Shown here piece after piece: positions 10,711-21,501 of a DNA stretch of 64,000 nt; position 1 is the stretch's first letter; every line of letters starts with the position of its first letter. This DNA comes from Oscarella lobularis. Taxonomy: Eukaryota; Porifera; Homoscleromorpha; Homosclerophorida; Oscarellidae. The notes under the pieces were generated by a model. That model saw only the letters and a list, made by a program, of their open reading frames with translations. It did not search any database and was not told the DNA's origin. The stretch lies in contig NC_089191.1 of NCBI RefSeq assembly GCF_947507565.1, forward strand, positions 1,240,001 to 1,304,000, in the 5' to 3' direction. Position numbers and translations under genes: made by a program.

Positions 10711-10885
10711 TGTGATGGTCGGGGGTGCGAACACACAACTGGTTGGTCCTGAGTACCGTGTCAAAGAACAACCTGTATTGCCCCACAACACGTTATGAGG
10801 GCCCTTGTCCCCACCCATAAGGTAAGACATACCATGCATTCCTTATAACAAGTAATAGAATGTTAGGGTCCAACCCCGACGTACA
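10711..10885 (-). repeat. putative LTR of gypsy copy 2
   Basis: On the minus strand the 175-bp segment begins TGTACGTCGG and ends CCATCACA, directly followed by a primer-binding-site-like sequence. The TG...CA ends and position support an LTR. The partner LTR is missing. Confidence 0.45.
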
Positions 10886-11107
10886 GTGTGTCCGGTAATT
10901 ATTTGCGGTGATTCGCTCTCAGGTGATTTGCACCAGTCGGCTTTTTGGAAGGTTTTCTCGAAAACTAAGCCACGCCGCTCGGCTATAAAGCTACGGGCCT
11001 TGAATGTACAAAGGTTTAAACTTAGTCAGGCGAGGGCGCGCAGGGCGTCGTTCTTCCGGGAGAGTGAAGTTTTGTCCGGGATTTACCCTAGCGTAACCGT
11101 AGCCACC

Positions 11108-11746
11108 TAGCCTCGCAAGCCAGGCGCTACGCGCGTGACCTGGTGGGCGTAACAACCGCTCACGTCGCGTAGGGCCTGGACGCACTGGTATCACGTGTCT
11201 TACCCGATAGTACATGTGACCTTCATTCGGCCACGCCTTGCCCTACGTATTTTCGACGTGAATTACCGAGCGATTCACGACACACAAAAAGCTTTTGGTC
11301 GGTACATCAGTACTACTGTACCACACGGAAAATACCGTACCACACGGGGAATACTGTACCACACGGGGAATAGACGTTATTCCTGTCTACGAAAGAAGCC
11401 TCTTTGTTGGTCATGAGGCAATCGAACTTCAAGTTCGATTGGCTCATGACCATCTTGGCTTTGGGAGACTCAACGATCTCGTAGACAGGGATATAATGTA
11501 ACAGCCTGCCGCGAACTAAATCTAGTAAAGAGGCAAAGAACAGGAGATATACCGACCAAAAGCTTTTTGTGTGTCGTAAATCGCTCGGTAATTCACGTCG
11601 AAGCAACGCTCTACGTAGGGCGAGGCGTGGCCGAATGAGGGTCACATGTACTATAGGGTAAGACACGTGATACCAGTGCGTCCAGGCCCTTCTCCTTCCC
11701 GGGTTTATCCGGGATCAGAGGAGAAGGGCCTGGCTTGCGAGGCTAG
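11108..11746. repeat. 640-bp foldback element with nested palindromes
   Basis: A perfect 19-bp outer inverted repeat (11108-11126 and 11728-11746), long inner arms (11172-11304 and 11550-11689, near identical), then nested palindromes in the centre: CCTGTCTACGA at 11382 pairs with 11479-11489, and a 21-bp arm at 11409-11429 pairs with 11431-11451. A short direct repeat with CCACACGG lies at 11330-11370. There is no coding capacity; it is a non-autonomous hairpin element related by its ends to the hairpins at 6.88 and 47.03 kb. Confidence 0.75.
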
Positions 11747-12380
11747 TAGCAACCCCAATGTCTCTTCCTTTGTCTTCCAGAACGAGTCCGTTGAAGGTTC
11801 TTGTGCAGGAAGTCGTCGAAAACGGTAAAACTACTCTCTTTTCACGCTTACTTCGTAAACAGGAAAACTTCTGTCTAAGACGCTCCGCTTGACCGATTTC
11901 GTTGCTTTCTTCGGTAGCGGAAAGCGAAAAGACGGCAGATTTTGTACAGAAGCACTCAGCAGGACCCAAAAACGATAGAGCATGCGCGACCTAAAATGAC
12001 GTCACAAGAGACTCTGGCCAACCAATAAACCGAAAAGCATTCTGTGAAATGTTTAGGTCTGGGGTAAGGCCTACAGGCTTCGGGTAAGCTTCGCTCGAAG
12101 CCTAACACACGCGCAAACGTATAAACTTTGTCTGCGCAACTTGCCACGAAAAACGAAGAGGGGGCCATTTGAGATAATGGGCAGAGAAGCCGCAGATCCG
12201 ACGTTCGCTAATTAGTTACGGTCCTCTGCGTCGATGCGAAAGGCGTGAACACATATTCGTATGTAGCACAAAGCTTACCTTTTTGTAAACATTCGGTTTC
12301 GCGCTTCAGCTGAGGGATTTGGCGCGTAGGAAGCGTTTTCGCGCATTTTTTTCCGCGCCTCCGATCTCTTCGCATCTCCT
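11747..12380. other. no gene recognised
   Basis: Only short frames without recognisable motifs on either strand. It lies between the foldback element and the RING/transposase-like gene and could hold that gene's promoter; no convincing core promoter was identified. Confidence 0.4.
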
Positions 12381-12770
12381 ATGGACAGCTCAAACGAGTG
12401 CATTTTCGCGTTGAAGGAAGGTTACACTACCCGATCTAGGACATCCAGAGGATTGGCCTGCCACGGAAGAGTCCGTTTGTACACAGGAAAGGATGCGCGT
12501 CAGAGAGGCTTCGCCCACGATGTTTCGCTTTGCTATCGCCACAGCAGCAGGCAGTCCGACGAATCGCTTCGCTGCGCGGCCGTTTTTAGTAATAGCGAGT
12601 GTGCTGGTCGTCTTCGCCCTTGTCCACAACGCTTGAACGAAGTCTTGGACGATCTCAGCGATGCCTTATCGGCCTATTTGTGCAAAAAGCACAGCGAGGA
12701 CATCGAATCTATGCCCGACGTTCTGAATCACCCGCGTTACACCCCCCGCCAAAACGTGCTGTACAGGTAG
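12381..12770 (+). CDS. possible upstream exon, unrecognised
   Basis: A 129-residue frame with a plausible helical C-terminal half (LNEVLDDLSDALSAYL) and an AG|GTAGGG donor at 12766/12767. It may be the first exon of the gene at 12853-15618. Its splice phase, however, does not match the frame of the next exon, and no acceptor that fits was found. No family recognised. Confidence 0.3.
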   Translation: MDSSNECIFALKEGYTTRSRTSRGLACHGRVRLYTGKDARQRGFAHDVSLCYRHSSRQSDESLRCAAVFSNSECAGRLRPCPQRLNEVLDDLSDALSAYLCKKHSEDIESMPDVLNHPRYTPRQNVLYR

Positions 12771-12852
12771 GGGTCGTAGCACCGGCGAGGAACCCAGCTC
12801 AGGTGAGCCGAAAAGCGACATCCTATCAGCAATTCAAAAGAGATGAGTCTAG

Positions 12853-15618
12853 CCAGAGGAACGCGCCCATCCCTTACCCAATTTGCTTGAAGCGGAACTC
12901 CTGCGGGCAAAAGAAGAGCTGACCGTCGCGCGTGGCAGGATACAGGAATTGGAAGTAGAAAATCAGCAACTCCGTGATGAATTAGCAAGAATGAAGTCTC
13001 AAAGTAAGGAGTACAATAATATATAATTTTTATCATATAAATAACGTGACTTACAGAGTCGTTCCCGGAGCTATTCAGTGACTTTCAGACTGCACTCTAT
13101 AGGCATCTTAGCGCCCATAAAAGCAGGCTTTATAATCCCACCGCAATGAGGAACTTTTGCGAGGAGATTGCTCCGGGATTGTTCGATCAGCTAGAAAAAG
13201 CCATTACCAGCAATTACCCTGAAAGTGACAAAAGAGCAAACCTTCGTCAAATACACGTCGTCAGTGAACTCCATAGACTGGCCTACTTCAGTAACCAGGT
13301 AAATATAATTCTGTAAACAAAAGTAAATTATTGTACATATGTACTTTAGAAAAACACCTCTTTTGTGAACGATGTCGGTCTGCACCTTTCAATGTCAGGG
13401 TGCTCTGAAGCAGCCCTAGAATGCGGTCGCGTCCTCGGATTCAGCGGACACCCAGACACCATTCGACACTTCAGAAAAAACCTAGGAAAAGACAATATTC
13501 AATTTGTCAATACCTATGTTGACGAGGCAGTGAAAAAGAAAAGGCCAGCTTAATTAAATATTTATTTATCTAAATAATTACAAAAATATTGTATTTTCTG
13601 TAGATTGGGAATACTAATAATCGATGATTTTCATTCCATTCACACAATTCAAAGACCAACTTCATCAGAGACGTCTACTGCCATTCACATGGCAACAGTC
13701 CTCATCGACGTTCACGACACGATTCCTTCGATGCCTCTTCCCGATCAGTCAATACATTATTGGCCCACGGCAAATGCGTGTCCTGGAGAAATAAATACAG
13801 GCAGAATTATTGATCACTTCATTTGCCTTTTTCCAAAATTCTTCTCTGAGACGTACTTTACGTCTTTGCCTGATTCATTTCATCTTCTTGATACAACCAA
13901 TTTGCAAGAGTCTCTAGAAAGTCTTAGGTAAAATATTTTTACTTTTATTTTAAACATGACTAAATGCTTTACCTTTACAGATGCTATTCAACACCAAATC
14001 AGCGAGACTTCGATCTCTTGAAAACTTCGAGGTTGCTGAATGAGGATGAGCAGCCGCTGAGGTCGATGAAGGATTACGACACTGCCATAAAAAATACGAT
14101 CAAACTTCATCCGACTCTAAAAGAATATTTGCGATTGTCTGTTCTTCCTTCTTTGGGAGACTATCTTACTTTTTATTATCAGAAAAAACTTATAGCCCAG
14201 GTAAAGTAAAATTCTGTACCATTTAGTGAATTCTAATACCGTCTTCCCCAGTGCAACGACAGAAGCCATTACATGCATGCACTGCTGCCAATGTTGGGGC
14301 CCTTCCACATTTACCTCAATGCTCTTGAGAATCTTATGAGCTTGTATCATTTCTTTTTTTCCGGTAAGACTGTCTAATTTCCTTTGACTAGGTATGCACA
14401 CCTATTTTTCTGTTAGACCTCTACAAAACTCTGTTCGGAGATAAGAAAATCCTACCCAAGAAACCCCACCATATGAGAACAACAACATTGCTCTCAGCTG
14501 TTGTTGGGGGATGGCTTAAAATACGAAAGGACATACTGCAATTATTCGGGCTCTGCAAGAACGCCGAATTCCTTCTGCTTCGGCATTTTTTGGATACACT
14601 TGCACCATTGATATTTTTCTTCTACTCCGCCATACACAGGGGAAGTGTGTATGGATTATGGGAGGAATCAATGGTGCAATTGGCAGTGATGTTCATCCTA
14701 CAGAAGCGACACCATTACAATAAGGCAATGCTGTCAACAATCAGTGACTGCCTGCATCACGAGGCTGTTATTCCGCAGTGGAAAACGACGTTCAGCTCCT
14801 ACATGAACGTTTTTACGGAGAAGAAAGTCGAAGTCTTTCATTCCCTCCTCAGAATGCAGTGCCCATCATGGTCAAATTCTGCACAGATCGCAGAATTTGC
14901 TCATGTGCTTAGCGCCAAAAAGTTCGATAGCGAGTTCTCGCAAAACTTCTTGGCCGCTCGTCTTCGAAAGGGGGTAAAGCACAACGTCACTTTGTTAGCG
15001 GGGAAAACAGCAGAATACCTAGTTCGAAAATTTAGAACTCTGTATGAGAACAGCGAGGACGTGCGTGAAATTCGGGGCAGATCAAGGACCTCCCGAACGT
15101 ACCGACTTAACGTACTGACCGGAGAAGTCGACCAAAAGTGTATGCCTCTTGCCTATTCGACAGAAAGGCCACCGTCGCAAGAGGTGCTGTGCGATAGCGA
15201 ATCCTGTGCAGAAAGCACTGCAATCAATGCCGTCTTGCTAAGCTGTGGACATTGCTTTCACATCTCTTGTCTTCGCCAGTCTTCTACCTGCCCAATATGC
15301 GAACCGTTTATTATTGATCGGATAAAGGCTTTATGCTCTACCTTCAATAAAAATTTGAGAACCGAAAGGATCCACGAAGAAGAAGACGAAGAATCCGAAA
15401 ACATAGAAGAAGACAATGAAGACGAGTTGGACGAAGAGACAAACGAATATTACGGAACGAGTGAATTTCAACAGCATCTCCTCGGCCAAATCCTCCAGCT
15501 ACCTCGATCAGTGAAACTTCCCAAATTCATTTCTGAAAAACAGAGGAAAGAAGCCGAACCAGATGTCTCTCAGCGATACAACATCGTGAGATTCTCAAGG
15601 TTTCACGTAAGCCGATAA
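12853..15618 (+). CDS. multi-exon transposase-like (DUF6589-like) protein with C-terminal RING-like domain
   Basis: Exons read as 12853-13003, 13057-13298, 13350-13543, 13604-13927, 13981-14200, 14252-14363 and 14417-15618. They join to one open frame of about 814 residues; the first boundary is uncertain. The order is: coiled coil (KEELTVARGRIQELEVENQQ), a helical domain, LIIDDFHSIH followed by HMATVLIDVH, ALLPMLGPFHIYLNALENLM, and LYKTLFGDKK. A RING-like zinc domain follows (C-x4-C, LSCGHCFHISC, CPIC) and an acidic tail. The DDFH and GPFH...NALE blocks recall a large dispersed protein family of sponges and cnidarians resembling DUF6589; a nuclease role is inferred, not shown. The third intron has a GC rather than GT donor. 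No TIRs were found. Confidence 0.65.
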
Positions 15619-16255
15619 ATATTTTGCTAAAGTTCCTTTCAAACCAATTTGATTTGCTTAGTGAACGTCGAAAAATGCACAACCGTGCAGGAAGAAGGCA
15701 CCAAAACATTTTGCAAAGATTTTCTTGGCATTGCATCTAAAAATACAAAGTGAGTCAAAAGGTTCCGCCAAAAACGGCACTTTCGTACAAGCCATAGAAA
15801 CAGCACAAAGTAGAAGTACAAGGTCTTTACATAGAGAAACAAACGTCCATGCTTCCCATTTTCTGTAATCACTCGGTAGACGACACGACGATCGCAAACT
15901 TCGCCTTCGTTCAGAGAAGGCCTTGGACTCTAAAAAGCGCCGAAAGGCAAGATATCACTGCAAAGAGACCGATTTTGGTACCGTAAAAGCCAAGAAGAAC
16001 ACTGGAGCGAAGATATTGAGCATAGAAAGGAAGCCTGTTGCTTAGCAGCACGCGCATGCTCAATCGTTATTGGGTCTTGCTGAAGCACTCCCAAGCATTA
16101 GCGTGCGCTATACTTCACTAATTACGTAAGACGCACATCAAAGAGACTCTCCCACTTGTTATCGAATTAGAGATTGAACGTGCCTCATTACTGCAGCTTG
16201 AGGTAATCAAATTAATTAATTAATTGTATAGAGCAGAGACGAGAATTTTCTTGTT
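15619..16255. other. no gene recognised
   Basis: Intergenic sequence ending in a TTAATTAATTAATT run near 16211. No coding motif seen on either strand. Confidence 0.4.
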
Positions 16256-16652
16256 TTATTCAAACTCCGCCGCTAAAATCTGGCGGTCTTCGGTATCAAG
16301 GGTGTCTCCGGTATCATCTTCGTCGCCACTTTTGTCCGTCAAATCATATTCGTCAGCTTCTTCGTTTTCCATGTCGCTTACTTCAAAGTCCACGATGAAC
16401 TGATCTACGGCCTCTTCAAGTAAGCGATCTTACTTCCAGAATTCGTCTTCTTCCATCATTGTCGTCTTAGGGTATGTCGTCACTTTCTATGTCTTCGCGC
16501 TCTTCGATGTCCTCAAACTCTGCACTAAAATATGAAGCATCGTCATCGTCATCGGCCAAGTCTTCGACAGTGGGGCACGCAACGTCCTCATTTTCCCATT
16601 CCCATGCAACTGTATCATCGTCGAATTGCAAGGGCTCCGCGAATGATGTCAT
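16256..16652 (-). pseudogene. acidic C-terminal protein fragment, unrecognised
   Basis: Two minus-strand frames follow one another. The first (16652-16467) is dominated by Asp and Glu (ADDDDDASYFSAEFEDIEE). A shifted frame then gives MEEDEFWK, a stop, DRLLEEAVDQFIVDFEVSD and another acidic tail ending at 16256. Acidic tails like this often end transposase or DUF6589-type proteins. Nothing catalytic is visible, and the upstream frame (17041-16655) is not recognisable. Confidence 0.4.
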
Positions 16653-17359
16653 GACTATTGTTTCTGTCTATAATAGAAGTTCCAGTTGTAAATGCCTATT
16701 CTACCACCTATCAGTAGCATTTTTTGTCTTACATTGATGTCAAAGCTGCTGTAGGGAATGATAACTTGAGGCCAAGATGCTAAGCGGATTTTAGCACTAT
16801 TAACGAGACAGTCAAGTGAAGGCCCAGGTTCGTTATCTTCCCTATGACAGATGCTCGACAACGGTGAAGATCGACGGTGAGAACAGGGAAGCATGGAACG
16901 ACGTAAGGAATGCCCTCGTAGACACCGAGTACAGTGCACCCACGCATAAGGTTCCCACGTGACCCTTCCCCGGATTTCGCCGCGTAATTCAAAATGAAAA
17001 GGCTTTACTATCTTTTCGCCACCGCGAAACGATAGTAACATCCTTTCTCTAAGATTTGGTCGAAGGATTAGTCAAGCATGCTCGTCTAATCCTTCATAAT
17101 AGCGTAAAAGTACTTTTCTTCGTTTCCTGGCGTCAATCCCTTAGTAGGTACCCACATCCTTCTTCAAAACGAAACGGCCTACACTTCTCTAAATATTGGT
17201 CGAAGCGATTTTCGGTTGGTCTTTCGCTCTCCTAAGTTACGCTCTGAAGTATCGTTGCTAAGGGCGTTTCCGAGAGCCTACGCAGAAATTCGCGATTCGG
17301 CGCCCTCGCGAAACGACATTAAAAGGGAAACTAAAAACTTTGGTCGAAGCGATTGTCGA

Positions 17360-17475
17360 TCTTTCGTTTAGTTTCGAAGTTATATTTTGCGACTTTGTTG
17401 TTATGGGCTTGGCTAACGCGCGCGCCGGCTTCCACACCAACAATGCAGTAAAAGGTGCTAAACTATTTACTGTGA
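17360..17475. repeat. dispersed repeat, second copy at 35895-36007
   Basis: The two segments share TAGTTTCGAAGTT, TTGCGACTTTGTTGT, ATGGGC-TGGCTAACG and AATGCAGTAAAA in the same order, with scattered differences. No frame is shared, so it is probably a non-coding element. The flanking 17040-18090 holds no recognisable gene. Confidence 0.6.
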
Positions 17476-18089
17476 TACTTTCCCATTCTTCTCTAATCTA
17501 TTGCTAACGGAATGTGCCCTGTAAGAGGTAAAAAAGTCTCGAAGTAGTTCTACCGCGCTAGGGCGTCACCAAGGGAACCTAACGGTCGCGTACGCTACGA
17601 GCCAATCATAGAGCAGCACGTGACCTCTATCTGCGTAATGCGTCGAACGCCTACGTGCCTTACATCATACAGGACAGACGATTCCAATATTCCCGATCAC
17701 GCACGACGTTTGACGCGATCGCTAGCGCGCTTTAAAGTGAGGAAGTTTATGCGTGGGTGCACTGTATGTATGAGTGAAAACTTCAGGCGTTTATCTTCCG
17801 CTAGACGGCAGTTAACGCACATAACAGTTTAATGTCGGCGATTAAACCCCGTTTCTAAAATGGGCGTGTTCTTAGCGCACTAGGGTGAGATACCCCCCTG
17901 GAGACCATCCGTGCTTCCGAATCTCTTGTGCGTTGCAAATTCGTCGAGTCGAATCGCGCCCGATCTCGGCGACATCAGCGGCCCAAACAACCATATCACG
18001 ATATCGTTCATTTGGATATATGTACTCTACTGTTTACGACACCTGTCAGCTGCATCCTATTTTGTCATTTTGCTAATTTTTCCCTTTCA

Positions 18090-19396
18090 TTCTAGCCTTG
18101 TTAAACTACGTAGACCTTTGTTGAAGCTGAAGAATAAACAACATGCATGTATTGAGGCATTCATGACAGGAACGGACGTCTTTCCTTGGTTGCCGACAGG
18201 ATATCGCAAATCTCTGTGCTATCAAGCACTTCCCTTTGTGTACGATTATATATTTAGACCAGATCGTTTATCGCAGAAATCAGGAAGCACCGTCATTGTG
18301 ATATGTCCATTGATTTCACTCATGATTGACCAAGTTAAGCATAAAGTAGACGTCAGCGCAGGCAGCTATTTCGTCGTCTGGAGCGGGTGTACCTAAAAAT
18401 TTGTTGTGTAACGAAGTGAACTGTGGTGAACAAACTTTCCTGTATACTACTCCTGAAGCTGTTATGCCATCCATGGAGATGGAGAGATTTAATACATAGC
18501 ACTATCCGTGTAATTGCCGTTGTCTTGGATGAGGCGCATTGCCTATCGAAATGGAACAGAGACTTTCGTCCTGCATACGGTAAACTTCACGAAGTAAGTG
18601 CGTTAGTGCCTAACTGCACCCCACTATTAGCTTGCACTGCCAAAGCAACTTTGAACGTTAGAAAGACATCGCAAAATGTCTACAAATGGAACGCTGTAAA
18701 GTCATCAGCAAGTGTCTAGATCGGCCTAACATTTTTTACTCTGTTCATTCACGTTCTGATATTGACAGCAACATGAGGACACTTAAAGCTCTCAAGCGTC
18801 AAGCTCCCCGGACGATTGTGTACTGCCGGGCCCTAAATCTGTGCGCAGAACTGTATTGCTTCTTTCATTTCTATCTTGGTGAGGACTCGTATTAACCCTC
18901 GGGAGCTGCTCACATTAGTAAGAACCGACTTTTGCCATGTATCATTCCAATACTACTCATCACTTGAAAGAAACGGTCATTGAGAACCTGGGCGTTCCAG
19001 ATGGTGTGGTGGGAGTTGCATTTGCGAACATTGCTCTTGGGATGGGAGTAGATTTTAAAGACATTAATGCTATTATTCACTACGGCGCTCCGCATAGACG
19101 ACTACTTCCAGGAAAGTGGACGAGGCGGACGATCAGGTGCTAAGGCGCGTTCAGATATCTATTGGAAGCCGAAAGACTGCCCATTGATCAAAGAAACCAA
19201 ATGTACTCGACATCGTGAAGTCGTAGATGTTCGAAAATATGTCGAAAACACAAAAGTACGTAGGAGAAAGTGGCTGTTAGACTACTTCGATCCTGCTTTT
19301 TATGACTCACAAGGCGACCCACACGAGTGCTGCGACATTTTCTCTGCTAAATATACACTCGAATTGCGAATTTTTATGCATTTAAAAATTTATTAA
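18090..19396 (+). pseudogene. RecQ-like DNA helicase (copy B), frameshifted
   Basis: Helicase blocks in order: GTDVFPWLPTGYRKSLCYQALPF (Walker A with R in place of the usual G before K), VICPLISLMIDQV (Ia), VIAVVLDEAHCLSKW and RDFRPAYGKLHEV (II), LLACTAKAT (III), LDRPNIFYSV, APRTIVYCRALNLCAELYCF (IV), ALGMGVDFKDINAIIHYGAP (V), and IDDYFQESGRGGRSG (VI, arginine finger). A zinc-domain-like CC end follows. The pieces fall in three or more frames and some steps may be introns. The altered Walker A suggests loss of ATPase. It ends tail to tail with the DUF6589-like gene on the minus strand; the two stop codons overlap in a shared TTAA. Confidence 0.75.
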
Positions 19397-21120
19397 GTAG
19401 CGGTAGATGATGGACCTTCATCTGTGTCAGTGTCATCTCTGCTAGTCCACGATTAAATTGTACATATTCTTTTTTTATCCACTTCAAGGTCTTATCTCTG
19501 TCCCAGTTAGCCAACGGATCTAATTTCTGCTCTGGAAAGGCTGTGTGAGATCGCTGTGGGATGAAATGTAACAGTTTTTCCTTTAGGACAACATTTGAAA
19601 CTTTCTGAATGTCTTCTGCATCTGAACGAGAGTTGTGACCAACCGTTGAGACGGGTAAATTAGTTTTTGGTCAAACGCTTTACAAATATTGTCCAAGATA
19701 GTCACACTACGATCAGAATTTTGCAAGGCGGATTCCGTCAAATTCGGGCCCATTTTTCCGTGATATGCTTGATTCGCTTATTTACGTTCTCATTGTGCAG
19801 GTCGCACGGAATATTATTCCCAATCCGCCACGAGTGTTAACAAATCTATCCCACAATATGTGATGGGCCAGCTGGGGGAGCAGACTGATTTGACTTGGAA
19901 CTGAAACCGCAGAGATTCTAATGCACTTTTGCTGTTAATACTTGACTTCCAGATGCTATGGAAGGTCCAATGCCTGTGTCGGCATTAATTCATGCTGCCA
20001 CAATGGTTACAGCCGGGGTTTTTCTAATAATACGGTCTGGGCCTCTTTTCGAGGGTTCTCCTTTAGCATTAACTGTTACAACAGTTGTAGGAGCCTTAAC
20101 AGCCTTTTTTGCTGCCACTTGGCCAAGTGGTCTAAAAGTTAATCCTCTAAGAAGACTTTTATGTAGTACAGGTAAAAGGAAAAAAATTAAAATACTTGCG
20201 AACAAGGCTAATACACCACCCAGCTTATTAGGTATAGAACGTAATATTGCATAGGCAAATAAAAAATACCACTCTGGTCGTATGTGGACAGGGGTTACTA
20301 AAGGATTGGCTTGTTTATTTGACGCTCTAAAGTGACGAAGAAATCTTCCAGCAATAAAAGATCCTCTCGCCGTCTCCCTCTTTGCAAGCATCAACGAATT
20401 CTAGCATAAGTGTGCCAAAGTGACAGAGACTCTTTGCGTACTACCTATTCGAACATCTTCTGGAAGAGCAACTTCGTCAAAGGACGACATGTTGAGTTGT
20501 TCGCAAGCTTTAGCCATCAAATGTCCAACCACAACTGTCCGGAAAAAGTCGAATGTGGCGTCGACGCATTTCCTTGGCTCCTTCTGGGCCGTATGTCTGT
20601 TTAGAAAACTCTTAAAGTAGCCTACCGTTCCACGATCTCTTGTAAAAATATTTCCATGCCACCTAAAAGAAAGTGTGACCTTGTTTTAACTAGTGTAAGG
20701 GAACGCCAACTAAGACAATCTTACACTCAGAAGAGGCTCTAGCAGCTGCAGTCGTTCTTTAGGCGTAACCCCGTACACCATGAGTCTTTGAAGAGCCAGT
20801 TGACGCTCACATGTTAGTTGATCTCCGCCTGAGAGTTTTGTGGCAAATAGCCTTGCAAACTTTGCATAGTATCGTTCATATTGCTGTGTTTTGCGTCGTT
20901 CTTCGTCATGATAGACAGTCAAAAACAACAACTTCAGATTTTTGTGTCATTTGTGGCGAGTATTTGTGAAGAATACGATCCGGTATAGACTTTGAAAGTG
21001 GACGCAGGTGTACAATATATTTTGTGAAAAGTCGGCTGACCAGGACAATTAAATTCCCGCGGATTTGTTGGAGATCCAAGGAATTTGGCAGAACATCAGC
21101 AGAAGGAATATTCGTTTCTA
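19393..21120 (-). pseudogene. DUF6589-like protein (copy 2), split by a mitochondrial insertion
   Basis: Minus-strand pieces in order: SADVLPNSLDLQQIRGNLIVL (about 21110); IPDRILHKYSPQMTQKSEVV; FATKLSGGDQLTCERQ and LQLLEPLL (20931-20740); an intron; then FKSFLNRHTAQKEPRKCVDATFDFF and HLMAKACEQL (20640-20490); [15 protein letters not shown] and [10 protein letters not shown] up to about 20313. The NUMT follows. Beyond it come ALESLRFQ, ILWDRFVNTRGGLG, NNIPCDLHNENVNKRI, MGPNLTESALQ, VSTVGHNSRSDAEDIQK, HTAFPEQKL and an acidic tail. This block order matches DUF6589 proteins as remembered. Several single-base shifts are present. The N-terminal region is missing. Confidence 0.7.
19946..20312. pseudogene. 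NUMT: chimeric nuclear copy of mitochondrial ND5 and cytochrome b fragments
   Basis: 19946-20117 on the plus strand encodes [20 protein letters not shown] and the following [17 protein letters not shown], the conserved core of NADH dehydrogenase subunit 5. 20312-20118 on the minus strand encodes [34 protein letters not shown] and LTFRPLGQ, the C-terminal part of cytochrome b. The two pieces are joined head to head in opposite orientation, and the whole sits inside the DUF6589-like coding sequence. It has no nuclear function that can be seen; it marks DNA-break repair with mitochondrial fragments. Confidence 0.85.
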
Positions 21121-21501
21121 GAGTATTTCTTTGAGTGGGTGAAGCTGGTGGCCTATTCTAAGTAAATGACACTCTTTTTCGCACGATCGAGATTTCAACA
21201 CGAGATCGTCTAGCGTTAATTTTGAAATCGCCTACAAGAAGAGAAAATCATAAGCAAGAGATAGTAAGTAGTGCCTGTCTGAACACCAACGGCGTAAGTT
21301 ATTGGAAACAGCTTTCCGATTAATTAGGCGCAGATTGCCAAAGTGAGCTCGTACGATAATTGGTCGACCGTTGGCTTACTATCAGAGGGTTCTCATTAGC
21401 AGGACAGTGGATGGAATTCTACAAGCGGTTCAGCAAAACGAAGTTAAGCAGCAAATCACTAAGAAAAACGCTTAAATAAATATGTCTCTACGTAGTAAAA
21501 A

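Larger units (their letters stand above)
9113..10885 (-). mobile_element. Ty3/gypsy element, LTR-gag-protease block (copy 2)
   Basis: Minus-strand order: LTR-like segment (10885-10711), a primer-binding-site-like GCGACAGGAGTGGGAT just inside it, coiled-coil-rich Gag, zinc knuckle, protease remains and a spacer. No RT or integrase follows below 9110, so the element is truncated. Several frameshifts interrupt the proteins. Confidence 0.7.

Noticed and set aside
11108-11746. CRISPR-like or phage-like array suggested by repeated palindromic blocks
   Set aside because: The repeats are inverted arms of one foldback element, not spaced direct repeats, and the region is eukaryotic.
12381-15618. Bacterial or viral origin for the RING/transposase-like gene
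   Set aside because: Six short introns with AG acceptors, five of them with GT donors, and family resemblance to invertebrate proteins argue for a native eukaryotic element.
16474-16737. Serine-rich plus-strand frame
   Set aside because: Antisense of the acidic minus-strand fragment; the serine runs come from complementing Asp/Glu codons.
19958-20254. 98-residue plus-strand frame starting [16 protein letters not shown]
   Set aside because: It joins ND5 sense to cytochrome b antisense; it is a NUMT junction, not a gene.
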